Shown in pieces: positions 8,160 through 18,420 of a stretch of DNA of 64,000 nucleotides. This stretch comes from Ureibacillus thermophilus. GTDB taxonomy: Bacteria; Bacillota; Bacilli; Bacillales_A; Planococcaceae. Location: the NCBI RefSeq assembly GCF_004331915.1, contig NZ_CP036528.1, positions 1,869,145 through 1,933,144 of the forward strand, given 5' to 3'. The position numbers were made by a program, and so were the translations under genes. Position 1 is the first letter of the stretch. Every line of letters starts with the position of its first letter. The notes below the pieces were generated by a model that saw nothing but the letters and a program-made list of their open reading frames with translations, made no database searches and had not been told where the DNA came from.

Positions 8160-9195
8160 TGCCTTCTTGCATAAGAAAAAGGAAAAAGTGCGGGATGTTC
8201 CATCGCTTTTAAAAAGAACGAGCGTTTTATTGAAGGAAGGATATATTTTTTCAGACGCTTTATTCATGCTGCTACCTTACCATGTGCAAGAGTTGGAAAA
8301 ATGGAATGGGAAGCTTCAGCAAGATTTTAATAACGGTGCATCGGTGACGGATATTTTAAAAAATTTTCCCATTCCAAAACATCTTCTGTTGACGATTCAA
8401 CTGGCGGAAGAAAAAGGGGAATTGGCCGAAACCTTGTCACAAGTTAGTGAACAGATGAAATTTCAGCAGGATTTGCAGAAAAATGTGGGGAAGTTGCTTG
8501 CCTATCCTGCATTTTTAATGATGATTTTAACGATCATTTTTGTTGTATTTCGGAATTACTTTTTGCCAAATATCCAGCAGATTACTGCAAACAGTGATTC
8601 AGAAGAGTTAACGAGCTTAAAATTAGCGGTTGTATTGCTCCATTTTCCGGATTTTCTGCTTCTATCTCTTGTTATCACTTTTATATTCATCGTTTCATGT
8701 CGCCATTATTTCAGAAAATGGAAGGTTCGTGAGCAATTAAAGATTATCATGAAAATTCCCATTGTTCGTTCGGTCTATCAATATCATTTTACAAGACAAT
8801 TCTCTTATTTAATTGGGAGTTTATTAGTATCAGGAATTTCTCTTCAACAAGCATTGTCCATTTTGGAAGAACAGAAAACAAGCCACTATGTTTCCTATAT
8901 TGCAACTCAATTAAAACAGCGGGTCATTTTTGGAGATTCTTTATCTGAGGCTGTAAAAGTAACGCAATTTTTTGCCTCGAATTTTGAAGAATTTATTAAG
9001 CATGGAGAGAGGAGCGGTTACTTAGGACGGGAAATGCTTATTTTCAGCGAAATGCTTTATGAACGGATGCAATCGATATTAAAAACTTGCATGGCCGCCA
9101 TTCAACCGCTTTTCTTTATACTGATTGCCATTTGCATTATTGCTGCTTATATCAGCATGTTGCTTCCAATTTACGACCTAGTTGAAATTATGTAA
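8113..9195 (+). CDS. comGB: ComGB, competence pseudopilus inner-membrane platform protein
   Basis: A 360-residue GspF/PilC-family polytopic protein. It has two related halves: an N-terminal LLKRTSVLLKEGYIFSDAL block with a membrane segment at LLAYPAFLMMILTIIFVVF, and a second FSYLIGSLLVSGISLQQALSILE block with a C-terminal anchor (PLFFILIAICIIAAYISMLLPIY). It anchors the ComGA ATPase and the pseudopilins. TTG 8113 follows AAAGGG by 6 nt; ATG 8143 has only a weak site and would remove ten residues. The gene overlaps comGA by 47 bp and lies 12 bp before comGC. Confidence 0.92.
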   Translation: MNQEKTRLQRMGQFADAFLHKKKEKVRDVPSLLKRTSVLLKEGYIFSDALFMLLPYHVQELEKWNGKLQQDFNNGASVTDILKNFPIPKHLLLTIQLAEEKGELAETLSQVSEQMKFQQDLQKNVGKLLAYPAFLMMILTIIFVVFRNYFLPNIQQITANSDSEELTSLKLAVVLLHFPDFLLLSLVITFIFIVSCRHYFRKWKVREQLKIIMKIPIVRSVYQYHFTRQFSYLIGSLLVSGISLQQALSILEEQKTSHYVSYIATQLKQRVIFGDSLSEAVKVTQFFASNFEEFIKHGERSGYLGREMLIFSEMLYERMQSILKTCMAAIQPLFFILIAICIIAAYISMLLPIYDLVEIM

Positions 9196-9207
9196 AGGGG
9201 TGGGAGA

Positions 9208-9507
9208 TTGAACCAAAAAGGCTTTACATTAATTGAAATGTTAATCGTACTTTTTATTATCTCCATCTTAATTTTAATTACCGTTCCGAACGTTACAAAA
9301 CATATGAATTCCATCGATGAAAAGGGCTGCAGCGCCTACCTGCAAATGGTTCAAGGGCAAGTGGAATCTTACCGGATTGATCATAAAACGATTCCTACAA
9401 TGGTGGACTTACTGAATGAAGGGTATTTAAAAGAAGACATGGACAAGTGTCCGAACGGAAAAGCAATTTCCATTCATGAAGATGGAACGGTTTCTTTAGT
9501 TGAATAG
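9208..9507 (+). CDS. comGC: ComGC, major competence pseudopilin
   Basis: A 99-residue type IV pilin-like protein, the main subunit of the transformation pseudopilus. The prepilin signal is NQKG|FTLIEML with glutamate at position 5 of the mature form, followed by a long hydrophobic helix. Two cysteines (GCSAYLQM and DKCPNG) bracket the soluble part, as in other ComGC proteins, where they form a disulfide. The TTG start lies behind AAAGGGGTGGGAG. Maturation needs the ComC prepilin peptidase, not found in this window. Confidence 0.95.
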   Translation: MNQKGFTLIEMLIVLFIISILILITVPNVTKHMNSIDEKGCSAYLQMVQGQVESYRIDHKTIPTMVDLLNEGYLKEDMDKCPNGKAISIHEDGTVSLVE

Positions 9508-9523
9508 CTGGGGACGGATTGGC

Positions 9524-9952
9524 ATGAAAGACGAAAAAGGCTTTACTTTGCTTGAAATGCTGTTGGTGTTAATGATTGTTTTATTAATTGGTGGAATCAC
9601 TTCATCTTTCTCAATCAAAGTGACGGAAAAAATGATTGTTGACCAGTTTTTCCATCAATTAAAATTAGATATTCAAATGGCGCAAATGTGGGCAATTGAA
9701 CATGAAAAGAGCTGCTATGTTTCCTTTTCATCCTCCAAAAAATATAAGATTTTTCATCAAATGAATGAAGTACTCCTTGAGAGGGAAATTCCTGAACTAA
9801 TTACATTCAGCAATTTAAGTACTTTATCAACCCTTTCCATCAATTCGAAAGGGATTGTGAGGAATTTTGGCACGCTCACTTTTCATACCCCAGATGGTGT
9901 AAAGCTTCTCATTATCAATATTGATAAAGGGCGAATTCGTTATGTGGAATGA
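9524..9952 (+). CDS. comGD: ComGD, minor competence pseudopilin
   Basis: A 142-residue minor pseudopilin. The processing site is DEKG|FTLLEML followed by a hydrophobic helix (LLVLMIVLLIGGITSSF). The rest is weakly conserved, as usual in this family. ATG 9524 is preferred over TTG 9500, which lies inside comGC and would place 12 extra residues ahead of the signal. It overlaps comGE at its 3' end. Confidence 0.9.
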   Translation: MKDEKGFTLLEMLLVLMIVLLIGGITSSFSIKVTEKMIVDQFFHQLKLDIQMAQMWAIEHEKSCYVSFSSSKKYKIFHQMNEVLLEREIPELITFSNLSTLSTLSINSKGIVRNFGTLTFHTPDGVKLLIINIDKGRIRYVE

Positions 9953-10253
9953 AAAGGGTTTTTCCATGATTGAATCACTGTTAACTATCAGCATTCTTTT
10001 TATGTTGATCAGCCTAGTACCAATCGTTTTCCAATTGAACCATTCGTTTTATAACAAAGTCCTTGAATACCATGCCATCCAAGTTGCCTATGAGGGAGTG
10101 CTGATTGCAAAGACAACGGGGATGATGGTAGGGAGCAAATGGATTGATGAAGTGGAATTTCATTGGAATTTTCAACATGATGGAATTTGTGTCCAATACC
10201 ATGATTTAGATAAGGAACGATCAAAATGCGTCAATGGAAACGGGGAGTTTTAA
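9942..10253 (+). CDS. comGE: ComGE, minor competence pseudopilin
   Basis: A 103-residue protein with prepilin signal NEKG|FSMIESLL and one hydrophobic helix. Assignment to ComGE rests on size and position between comGD and comGF, because these minor pseudopilins diverge fast. ATG 9942 overlaps the end of comGD by 11 bp; AAAGGG at about 9925-9930 may be the binding site. One cysteine pair is present (GICVQYH and SKCVNG). Confidence 0.82.
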   Translation: MWNEKGFSMIESLLTISILFMLISLVPIVFQLNHSFYNKVLEYHAIQVAYEGVLIAKTTGMMVGSKWIDEVEFHWNFQHDGICVQYHDLDKERSKCVNGNGEF

Positions 10254-10678
10254 AGCATCAGAAAGGATTTACCCTCATCGAAGCGCTTTTTCAATTAGTG
10301 GTTTTTGCGCTATTTACTCAATTGGCGATAGGTTTTTATCTTCTAATTCAACATTGGAATGCAAGTTTTTTTACAGAAGAATCTATAGAATGGGAAATTT
10401 TTATCCAAGATTTTCAACAATATTTGCTGGAAATTGAAGAGATTTATCAAACGGGGAATGCTTTATATATTGTAGATTCGTCGGCGGAGAACATAAAAAT
10501 TGACAAAATTTCAGACGTGCTGCGGCTTCAGATAAACAATAAAGGATACGTACCTTTGCTCATGGGCATCAAAAATGTCGATTTTTCCATCTCTGATCCT
10601 TTTCTGACGGTTAAGATAGAGTTTTTAAATGGTATTGTAAAGGAGAGAGAGTTGTTTATCCAATATGTTGAAAAATGA
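10226..10678 (+). CDS. comGF: ComGF, minor competence pseudopilin
   Basis: A 150-residue protein with prepilin-like signal HQKG|FTLIEALFQL and a ComGF-type body containing repeated aromatic and acidic segments (EWEIFIQDFQQYLLEIEEIY). ATG 10226 follows TAAGGAA by about 8 nt and overlaps comGE by 28 bp. It is needed for pseudopilus assembly in B. subtilis. Confidence 0.85.
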   Translation: MRQWKRGVLKHQKGFTLIEALFQLVVFALFTQLAIGFYLLIQHWNASFFTEESIEWEIFIQDFQQYLLEIEEIYQTGNALYIVDSSAENIKIDKISDVLRLQINNKGYVPLLMGIKNVDFSISDPFLTVKIEFLNGIVKERELFIQYVEK

Positions 10679-10832
10679 AAAAGGAATAATGTATCCCATC
10701 GCAATTCTATTATTGTTTTTTGTCACCTCTTTTGTAATCTTTTATAGCACATCCTATTTAACTCAATTTTCAATCATTAATTCATTGGAAAACATCTATG
10801 TTCGTGCTACGATTAATTTATTGAATAGATAG
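10665..10832 (+). CDS. comGG: ComGG-like minor pseudopilin, short version
   Basis: A 55-codon frame too short for most gene finders. It begins MLKNEKGIMYPIAILLLFFV, which matches the ComGG N-terminus: a prepilin-like KG site, then a hydrophobic helix without the position-5 glutamate, as is usual for ComGG. It then continues for only about 30 residues. B. subtilis ComGG is about 124 residues, so the soluble domain is missing. It starts inside the end of comGF and is the last comG gene. It could be a truncated but still useful helix, or a decaying gene. Its ribosome binding site is poor, with AAGGAGAG about 17 nt upstream. Confidence 0.65.
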   Translation: MLKNEKGIMYPIAILLLFFVTSFVIFYSTSYLTQFSIINSLENIYVRATINLLNR

Positions 10833-10863
10833 TTGAGAGTTTTGTGCAGAAAGGTGTCAAAAA

Positions 10864-11376
10864 ATGAGGAAAATCTATTTGGTAGGATTCATGGGATGCG
10901 GTAAAAGTGCAATCGGACGCCGATTAAGCTACACATTAAGATTGCCTTTTTACGATATGGATAAAGAAATCGTAAGGCAACAAGGCATGTCGATTCCAGA
11001 AATATTCGAAAAATACGGTGAGGAGCATTTTCGAAATTTAGAGACGGAATTTTTAAAAAATTTCCGCGACGAAGCATGCATCATTGCGACGGGCGGCGGT
11101 GTTGCGATGAGGCCAGAAAACCGGCAAATTATGAGAAAAACAGGTTTAGTCTTTTTTCTCGATGCTCCTTTTGAAGATATTTATAATCGAATCAAAAATG
11201 ATAAAAATCGACCAATTGTACAACGGTCAACGAAAAAAGAATTGGAGCGGCTATTTTATTACAGACGGAAATTTTATCGAAGAGCTGCTCATATCCGTGT
11301 CTTTACCCATAATCGCAGCATGCGGCAAATCGTCAATTATATGGCTTTCCAAGTGAATCGATTAAAAGGCGAATAA
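10864..11376 (+). CDS. aroK: Shikimate kinase
   Basis: A 170-residue P-loop kinase that phosphorylates shikimate with ATP in the chorismate pathway. Motifs are GFMGCGKSAIGRRL (Walker A), a DMDKEIV shikimate contact, FRNLETEFL with its arginine, ATGGGVAM and a lid region NDKNRPIV. ATG 10864 follows GAAAGGTG. Placement right after comG and ahead of the glycine cleavage genes matches B. subtilis. aroQ of the same pathway lies at 52843. Confidence 0.93.
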   Translation: MRKIYLVGFMGCGKSAIGRRLSYTLRLPFYDMDKEIVRQQGMSIPEIFEKYGEEHFRNLETEFLKNFRDEACIIATGGGVAMRPENRQIMRKTGLVFFLDAPFEDIYNRIKNDKNRPIVQRSTKKELERLFYYRRKFYRRAAHIRVFTHNRSMRQIVNYMAFQVNRLKGE

Positions 11377-11504
11377 ACATAAAATTATTTTAGAAAAATG
11401 TTCGTATTTTTAGCGGAATTTTAAAAAAATGTTGCCTTCTTTTCTATTCAATGTTAGGATATTTCCAAAGATATCTATGAATGAAAAAATTTCATATTGA
11501 GCGG

Positions 11505-11720
11505 ATGATTGTGCGGGGAGAGAACGTTTTTACGTCGCCGAAGGAGCAAGTAGTGGAACTATGAATCTCTCAGGCAAAAAGACTCGTACGGGACGCAACT
11601 CTGGAGAGTGCTGATTTTCAGCCACCCAAGAGGAAAGCCTGCTTGCCAATACTGCAGGTGTAACTTTCAGGTGAAAGGACAGAGAATTCCCAAAACAAGG
11701 GGGATTTTCTGTCCTTTTTT
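11505..11720 (+). promoter_or_regulatory. Tandem glycine riboswitch with intrinsic terminator
   Basis: Two glycine aptamers lie in series. The first covers about 11512-11609, with GCGGGGAGAG, GCCGAAGGAGCAAGT and AATCTCTCAGGCAAAAAGAC as conserved blocks. The second covers about 11610-11685, with CACCCAAGAGGAAAGC and CTTTCAGGTGAAAGGACAGAG. The expression platform is a terminator: GGACAGAGAATTCCC at 11677-11691 pairs with GGGGGATTTTCTGTCC at 11699-11714, followed by six T. By analogy with the known gcvT riboswitch, glycine binding prevents this terminator and turns the cleavage system on. The downstream gene is gcvT. Confidence 0.95.
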
Positions 11721-11775
11721 ACCTAATATTATTTATGAATATGTTTTTAACCAATCATTCAAGGGAGGTTTCTCG

Positions 11776-12876
11776 ATGGGAGAATTAAAAAGAACCCCGT
11801 TATATGATGAGTACGCAAAATATGGAGCAAAAACCATTGATTTTGGCGGGTGGGAATTGCCAGTGCAATTTTCATCGATTAAAGAGGAACATGAAGCTGT
11901 AAGAAACCGTGCTGGTCTTTTTGATGTTTCGCATATGGGAGAGATTATTGTCGAAGGGGAAGATTCCCTCTCATACCTTCAAACATTGTGTTCCAATGAT
12001 ATTTCTAAAATTTCTGTCGGTGGTGCACAATATAATGTTATGTGCTATGAACATGGCGGGGTGGTGGATGATTTAATTGTTTATCATCTTAAAGAACATC
12101 AATACTTGCTTGTTGTCAATGCGGCAAATATCGAAAAAGATTTTGAATGGCTGAAAAAGCATGCACAAGGCGATGTAAAAATTACAAACAAATCCGATGA
12201 GTACGCCATGATTGCTGTTCAAGGCCCTCTTTCAGAAAAAATATTGCAAAAATTAACAAATACACAATTGTCAGAAATTAAACCGTTCCAATTTAAATCT
12301 TCTGTCGATATTGGCGGTTATTCTGTACTGCTTTCTCGGAGCGGCTATACAGGGGAAGATGGTTTTGAACTTTATGGGGAACCGAAAGCCATTGTTGCAT
12401 TATGGAATCGCTTATTAGAAGCAGGAAAAGAGGACGGGCTTATTCCATGCGGCCTTGGCGCTCGTGATACCCTTCGTTTTGAAGCATGCCTTCCACTTTA
12501 CGGACAAGAATTATCGGAAGAAATTTCTCCTCTTGAAGCAGGCATTGGCTTTGCTGTGAAACTTCAAAAAGAGTCGGACTTTATCGGCAAGTCTGTACTT
12601 ATAAAGCAGAAAGAACAAGGACTTTCAAGAAAACTTGTAGGGATTGAAATGATTGAAAAGGGAATCCCTCGCCATGGCTATAAAGTCTTTAAAGGAGATC
12701 AAGAAATCGGCGTTGTCACAACGGGAACACAGGTGCCTTCCACAAAGAGAAATTTAGGACTTGCCTTGTTGGACATCCAATATACAGACATTGGCACAGA
12801 AGTGGATGTGGAAATTCGAAATAAGAAGGTAAAAGCGCAAGTTGTGCCGAAACCATTTTATAAGCGGGAAAAATAA
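11776..12876 (+). CDS. gcvT: Glycine cleavage system T protein (aminomethyltransferase)
   Basis: 366 residues, full family length. It transfers the aminomethyl carbon from GcvH-bound lipoamide to tetrahydrofolate, releasing ammonia. Marks are [10 protein letters not shown] near the N-terminus, [12 protein letters not shown], a [17 protein letters not shown] folate-site block containing the catalytic aspartate, [27 protein letters not shown] and a C-terminal barrel domain ending [21 protein letters not shown] 11776 follows AAGGGAGG. It is first in an operon with gcvPA and gcvPB, under the glycine riboswitch. Confidence 0.96.
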   Translation: MGELKRTPLYDEYAKYGAKTIDFGGWELPVQFSSIKEEHEAVRNRAGLFDVSHMGEIIVEGEDSLSYLQTLCSNDISKISVGGAQYNVMCYEHGGVVDDLIVYHLKEHQYLLVVNAANIEKDFEWLKKHAQGDVKITNKSDEYAMIAVQGPLSEKILQKLTNTQLSEIKPFQFKSSVDIGGYSVLLSRSGYTGEDGFELYGEPKAIVALWNRLLEAGKEDGLIPCGLGARDTLRFEACLPLYGQELSEEISPLEAGIGFAVKLQKESDFIGKSVLIKQKEQGLSRKLVGIEMIEKGIPRHGYKVFKGDQEIGVVTTGTQVPSTKRNLGLALLDIQYTDIGTEVDVEIRNKKVKAQVVPKPFYKREK

Positions 12877-12893
12877 TACATGGAGGTCAAAAA

Positions 12894-14232
12894 ATGAAAC
12901 ATCGATATCTTCCAATGACGGAACAAGATAAACAAGAAATGCTTGCTACAATCGGGGTAGAAAGCATTGACGATTTATTTTCGGACATTCCAGAAGAGGT
13001 TCGTTTTAAAGGGCTTTACAATATTAAAGAGGCAATCTCTGAGTCTGCATTATTGAAAGAACTAAAAGCATTAGCAGATAAAAATACGAATACGGAAACG
13101 GCTGTTTCATTTTTAGGTGCAGGCGTCTACAATCACTATAAACCTGCCATCGTTGATCACGTCATTTCCCGTTCTGAATTTTACACAGCTTACACGCCTT
13201 ACCAGCCGGAAATTTCACAAGGGGAATTGCAGGCAATTTTTGAATTCCAAACGATGATTGCCGAATTAACGGGCATGGATTTGGCAAACTCCTCTATGTA
13301 TGATGGCGGAACGGCGCTCGCTGAAGCAGGGATGCTTGCCGCTGGTTCAACTCGACGCAAAAAACTTATCGTTTCTGAAGCGATTCATCCGGAATACCGT
13401 GAAGTGGTGAAAACATATGCTTACGGCCAATCCATTGAAGTAGTGGAAGCGCCAATCAAGGATGGAGCCACAGATATCGAAGCGCTTAAGTCCCTGCTTG
13501 ATGAGCAAACAGCCGGGGTGATGGTACAGTATCCAAACTTCTTTGGTCAAATTGAAGATATTAAAAAAATCGGCGACCTTGCTCATGAAGCAAAAGCGTT
13601 ATTCATCGTTTCAGCTAATCCGCTTGCATTAGGCATTTTAACGCCTCCTGGAAAACTTGGTGCGGATATTACCGTTGGAGATGTGCAGCCATTTGGGATT
13701 CCTGAAAATTTTGGTGGGCCGCACTGCGGATATTTTGCCACAACTTCCAAATTAATGCGGAAAGTTCCAGGGCGTCTTGTCGGTCAAACGGTAGACCAAG
13801 AAGGCCGTCGCGGCTTCGTGTTGACATTGCAGGCCCGCGAGCAGCATATTCGCCGTGAGAAAGCAACTTCCAACATTTGCTCCAACCAAGCATTGCTTGC
13901 CCTTGCTGCTTCTGTTGCAATGACGGCATTAGGCAAACGGGGCATTCAAGAAATGGCAACGCAAAATATTATGAAAACTCGTTATGCAAAAAATGCATTT
14001 GAACAAGCTGGCTTTACCGTTCCATTCCAAGGTTCTCACTTCAACGAAATCGTTGTGAAGGTCAATAAGCCAGTAAGTGAAATCAATCAAAAATTATTAG
14101 AAAAAGGCATTATTGGCGGCTACGATTTAGGCCGTGATTATCCGCAGTTAGAAAACCATGTGCTAATCGCTGTTACAGAATTGCGTACGAAAGAAGAAAT
14201 CGACCAACTCGTACAGGAAATGGGGGCTTACA

Positions 14233-14240
<8 letters not shown>
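12894..14240 (+). CDS. gcvPA: Glycine dehydrogenase (decarboxylating) subunit 1
   Basis: 448 residues, the N-terminal-half subunit of the split P protein found in Firmicutes. It pairs with GcvPB to decarboxylate glycine and pass the aminomethyl group to GcvH. Conserved runs include [43 protein letters not shown] and [15 protein letters not shown]. It carries no Schiff-base lysine; that residue is in subunit 2. ATG 12894 is behind GGAGG, 18 bp after gcvT, and the 3' end overlaps gcvPB by 8 bp. Confidence 0.96.
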
Positions 14241-15696
<1,456 letters not shown>

Positions 15697-15700
15697 TAAA

Positions 15701-15736
15701 AAATATCCATGAGCTTAGCCCTCATGGATATTTTTA
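15701..15736 (+). terminator. Terminator of the gcv operon
   Basis: AATATCCATGAG pairs with CTCATGGATATT across a 7-nt loop, followed by T-rich sequence. Confidence 0.85.
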
Positions 15737-15793
15737 TATGATTTTTATATGTTTTCATAAGATAGACGTATCAGAATAAACATAACGAGAAAG

Positions 15794-16180
15794 TTAATTT
15801 TTTGTTTTCACTTTTCCTGTCCAAGTTTTAAAACCGCCTTGTAGTTGATAAAGCTGGTTGTAGCCTTTTTTCTTTAAGAATAAAGCTGCCCGGGAACTTC
15901 TTGTCATATTTTGGCAATATAAATAGACAGGTAAATCTGGTCGAATTTCTTTGTAACGTTGACGCAATTGGGTGAAAGGAATATTGCGAGCCCCTAAAAT
16001 GTGGCCCGATTCGAATTCTTTTGTTTCGCGAACGTCAATCAACTGAGCTTTTCGATAGCCTTTAATAAATTCCTCCTGCGTCAAATTTGTGACAGCTTTT
16101 TTCAATCGGAATGAGCTAATGAGTACATAGATAATGATAGCACCTAGTATAATTGCAATCGTATATAATACTGTTGCCAC
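15794..16180 (-). CDS. yqhL: Membrane-anchored rhodanese-like protein (YqhL type)
   Basis: 128 residues: one N-terminal membrane helix (VLYTIAIILGAIIIYVLISSF) and a single rhodanese domain with the active-site loop YCQNMTRSSRAA, whose cysteine can carry a persulfide. The HILGARNIPF block typical of the fold is present. GTG 16180 is used, with GAAAGGAG about 10 nt ahead; the longer frame to 16258 has no binding site. It lies between gcvPB and lipM as in B. subtilis. Sulfur relay is plausible, perhaps serving lipoate or Fe-S assembly, but unproven. Confidence 0.85.
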   Translation of the reverse strand: MATVLYTIAIILGAIIIYVLISSFRLKKAVTNLTQEEFIKGYRKAQLIDVRETKEFESGHILGARNIPFTQLRQRYKEIRPDLPVYLYCQNMTRSSRAALFLKKKGYNQLYQLQGGFKTWTGKVKTKN

Positions 16181-16376
16181 TTCAAAATATCTCCTTTCTA
16201 TTACAAGAACATTATAAATAAGAATAGGGCATAATGCTAGGAATTTCTTTAGCCTCAATGATTGATAGCCATTTATAAATATTGCTCACACACTTTGTTT
16301 TACACGGAGATCTAAACGACTGCAAAACTCCTTGGAATTGGGGAAATCATGCAGATGTACTATTGAAAAACACAAT

Positions 16377-16424
16377 CCAATCAAAAGAGCCGAAACGATT
16401 CATCGTTCGGCCTTTTTGATTGGG
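16377..16424. terminator. Long hairpin, probable bidirectional terminator
   Basis: CCAATCAAAA..GCCGAA and CGTTCGGC..TTTTTGATTGG form a 48-bp imperfect palindrome centred on a TTCA-type loop. It lies downstream of the formamidase gene on the minus strand. I see no gene in the remainder of 16181-16626. Confidence 0.7.
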
Positions 16425-16626
16425 TCTATTGTATATAGTTGGAAAGATTTTTTTAGAACATCAATTTTGCCGGAAGTTGACAACGACTTTTCTATATAGG
16501 AATTGAAATAAACGGGAATATCTTAAAATACTGTTTGACAAAGAATGTGGGAAGCGAATAACTGGATGAAATAGGATGGTTATTTTGGGCGAGATGAGAG
16601 ATTCCAATCATCAGAAGTTGAAATGG

Positions 16627-17955
16627 CTATTTTTCAGTTTCATATTGTTCTTCGGCTAATTCGAGCAGATTCAATTTTTGTAACTTGTTCTTTGGAATCA
16701 AGAAGGTTGCTGTCACAACACCTGGATGGCGTCCAATTTCGATTGATCCATTAATTGTAGCGCGGTTCATGACTTCGGGTACCGACATATCCAATAAATT
16801 GGCTGCACGGTTTAATGCGTTGTCTGTTGCGATGTTTAAGTTTTCACCCGTACCAATAAAGGAAAGAGGGAGAGATTCCTCAAGGGTTTCAAAGCCAAAC
16901 GTTTTTGCCAATTTTTGTGCGGCAATGAGTTCTTCTTTTGAAAATGGTTTGGCTGTGTATGGTAAATCTTCTATATTTGGTAGTAAAATCGGTCCTTCAA
17001 TGGTCAATCCTTTTAATACATGTACTTCCAGTTCCACAAGTCCCGCAACGTCTGTTGTATGACCGGCGATTTCTCCATCCCCTTGCATTGCGTGCATATC
17101 TCCCACATAAACGCCACCACCCGGAACTTTTACCGGACAAATTAGGATGGCTCCTTTACGTACCCGGCTTATATCCATATGACCATCTGTACGGTGTGTA
17201 TCCAATTCCTCTTTTGTTACGCTGTATTCGTGGGGTGCTCCAATTAAAAAGGATCCGAAGTCTCCAGCGTTGTGTGAATCAGGCAAGGCAATTGAAGGGG
17301 TTGTCCCTAATTGTCCCAGAAATGGGCGCATTCGAGCGATGGCACCGACTAAGTCGCCTGGAGCAAAAGTGGTAATGGGGTTTTGCTGAGAGTTTTCAGG
17401 AATACGCATATATTTGTATGATTGTTCAGCGATTTTTTCTGCCGTTTCTTTTGGTACTGTGACACCAATGGGAACTTTGGGATGGAAGGTCATAGTGTAG
17501 CCATGATCGATTTTAAAAGGTGAAGCTTCTGATCCACAGTTGGCACATCGTACAGCTGATTGGCCGATTCCTTTTAATACTGTCTTTGGTGCAATTTCTC
17601 CACAATTCGGGCATTTTCCAGCTACAAACGGATCGCCGATGAAACGATCTGAAATTGTCACATCATGACCGGATGCTGTGGCGATTGATTTCACTTCGAT
17701 GGATTTGATTTTTATGGCAATCGCGTCACCAACTTCAGCACCTTCAACATATACAGGTTTTGTTACTTCATGTCCACCGCGAATCGATGGCGTAATCATC
17801 GGACCCCAACAACCGGGGGCGGTATTTGCAATAATTGTGCCACCATCACGTACAGGTCCCAGCATTTCATCTTCAGGATTTAAAATGCCGTTTGTAAATT
17901 GGTTGACGAATAGCGTTTCTACCGCTTTCGCAGCAGTATGTGTTTTTCTAGACAT
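16627..17955 (-). CDS. Acetamidase/formamidase family protein with a CxxC pair insert
   Basis: 442 residues of the FmdA-type amidohydrolase family, which hydrolyses formamide or short amides to ammonia. Visible blocks are TIIANTAPGCWGPMITPSIRGG near the N-terminus, HNAGDFGSFLIG, VGDMHAMQGDGEIAGHTTDVA (metal and active-site region) and GSIEIGRHPGVVTATF near the end. Around residues 115-142 there are two CxxC motifs, CPNC and CANC, 18 residues apart, which look like a zinc ribbon. ATG 17955 follows AAAGGGG by 8 nt. It is monocistronic and fits a nitrogen-scavenging role beside the purine genes, but the substrate is not certain. Confidence 0.85.
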   Translation of the reverse strand: MSRKTHTAAKAVETLFVNQFTNGILNPEDEMLGPVRDGGTIIANTAPGCWGPMITPSIRGGHEVTKPVYVEGAEVGDAIAIKIKSIEVKSIATASGHDVTISDRFIGDPFVAGKCPNCGEIAPKTVLKGIGQSAVRCANCGSEASPFKIDHGYTMTFHPKVPIGVTVPKETAEKIAEQSYKYMRIPENSQQNPITTFAPGDLVGAIARMRPFLGQLGTTPSIALPDSHNAGDFGSFLIGAPHEYSVTKEELDTHRTDGHMDISRVRKGAILICPVKVPGGGVYVGDMHAMQGDGEIAGHTTDVAGLVELEVHVLKGLTIEGPILLPNIEDLPYTAKPFSKEELIAAQKLAKTFGFETLEESLPLSFIGTGENLNIATDNALNRAANLLDMSVPEVMNRATINGSIEIGRHPGVVTATFLIPKNKLQKLNLLELAEEQYETEK

Positions 17956-18253
17956 TTGATTAGCCCCTTTCAAAATAAATTAATATAACTTATATTACCA
18001 TTTTTTTATAAGTTGTAAAACTATTTAGAATATTTTATATTTTGAGTTTTGCAGATGAATACCAAATGAAATTTTCATTCGTCTTTCGAAGCGAATTCTA
18101 TCAACTATATAAAACCTTTTATTCGTGTCGATATTAACTTTTGGAATTGAGGTTACTTACCTTATATGAAAGTAACAAAAAACAAAGAAGTAATAGAATA
18201 AGTGTTCTTTTTTTATGTAAAAAATAATTAAAAATCCGATGCAGTCATCTCTG

Positions 18254-18394
18254 TTAAATGCTGTCTAATTGTTTAAGTTCAACTTTTTGATCTAAGCTAA
18301 ATGGAATGTTTTTGGTGCAAGCTACATAATTCATTTGAGCTCTTTCAATTTCCTGTTCTAAGAAAGTGGCATTCGTCCATTCAGTTTGATACAA
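18254..18394 (-). other. Possible small gene or coding remnant between the formamidase gene and lipM
   Basis: On the minus strand an open frame of 46 codons ends at 18254 and has protein-like composition (LYQTEWTNATFLEQEIERAQ at its N-terminal part, then a cysteine and a basic/acidic tail). It could begin at TTG 18394 but has no ribosome binding site. It looks more like the C-terminal end of a lost gene than a functional one. I do not recognise the family. The rest of 17956-18420 holds only A/T-rich sequence without clear structure. Confidence 0.25.
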
Positions 18395-18420
18395 TGAGTT
18401 AGTTGTGAGGTGGGAAACGA

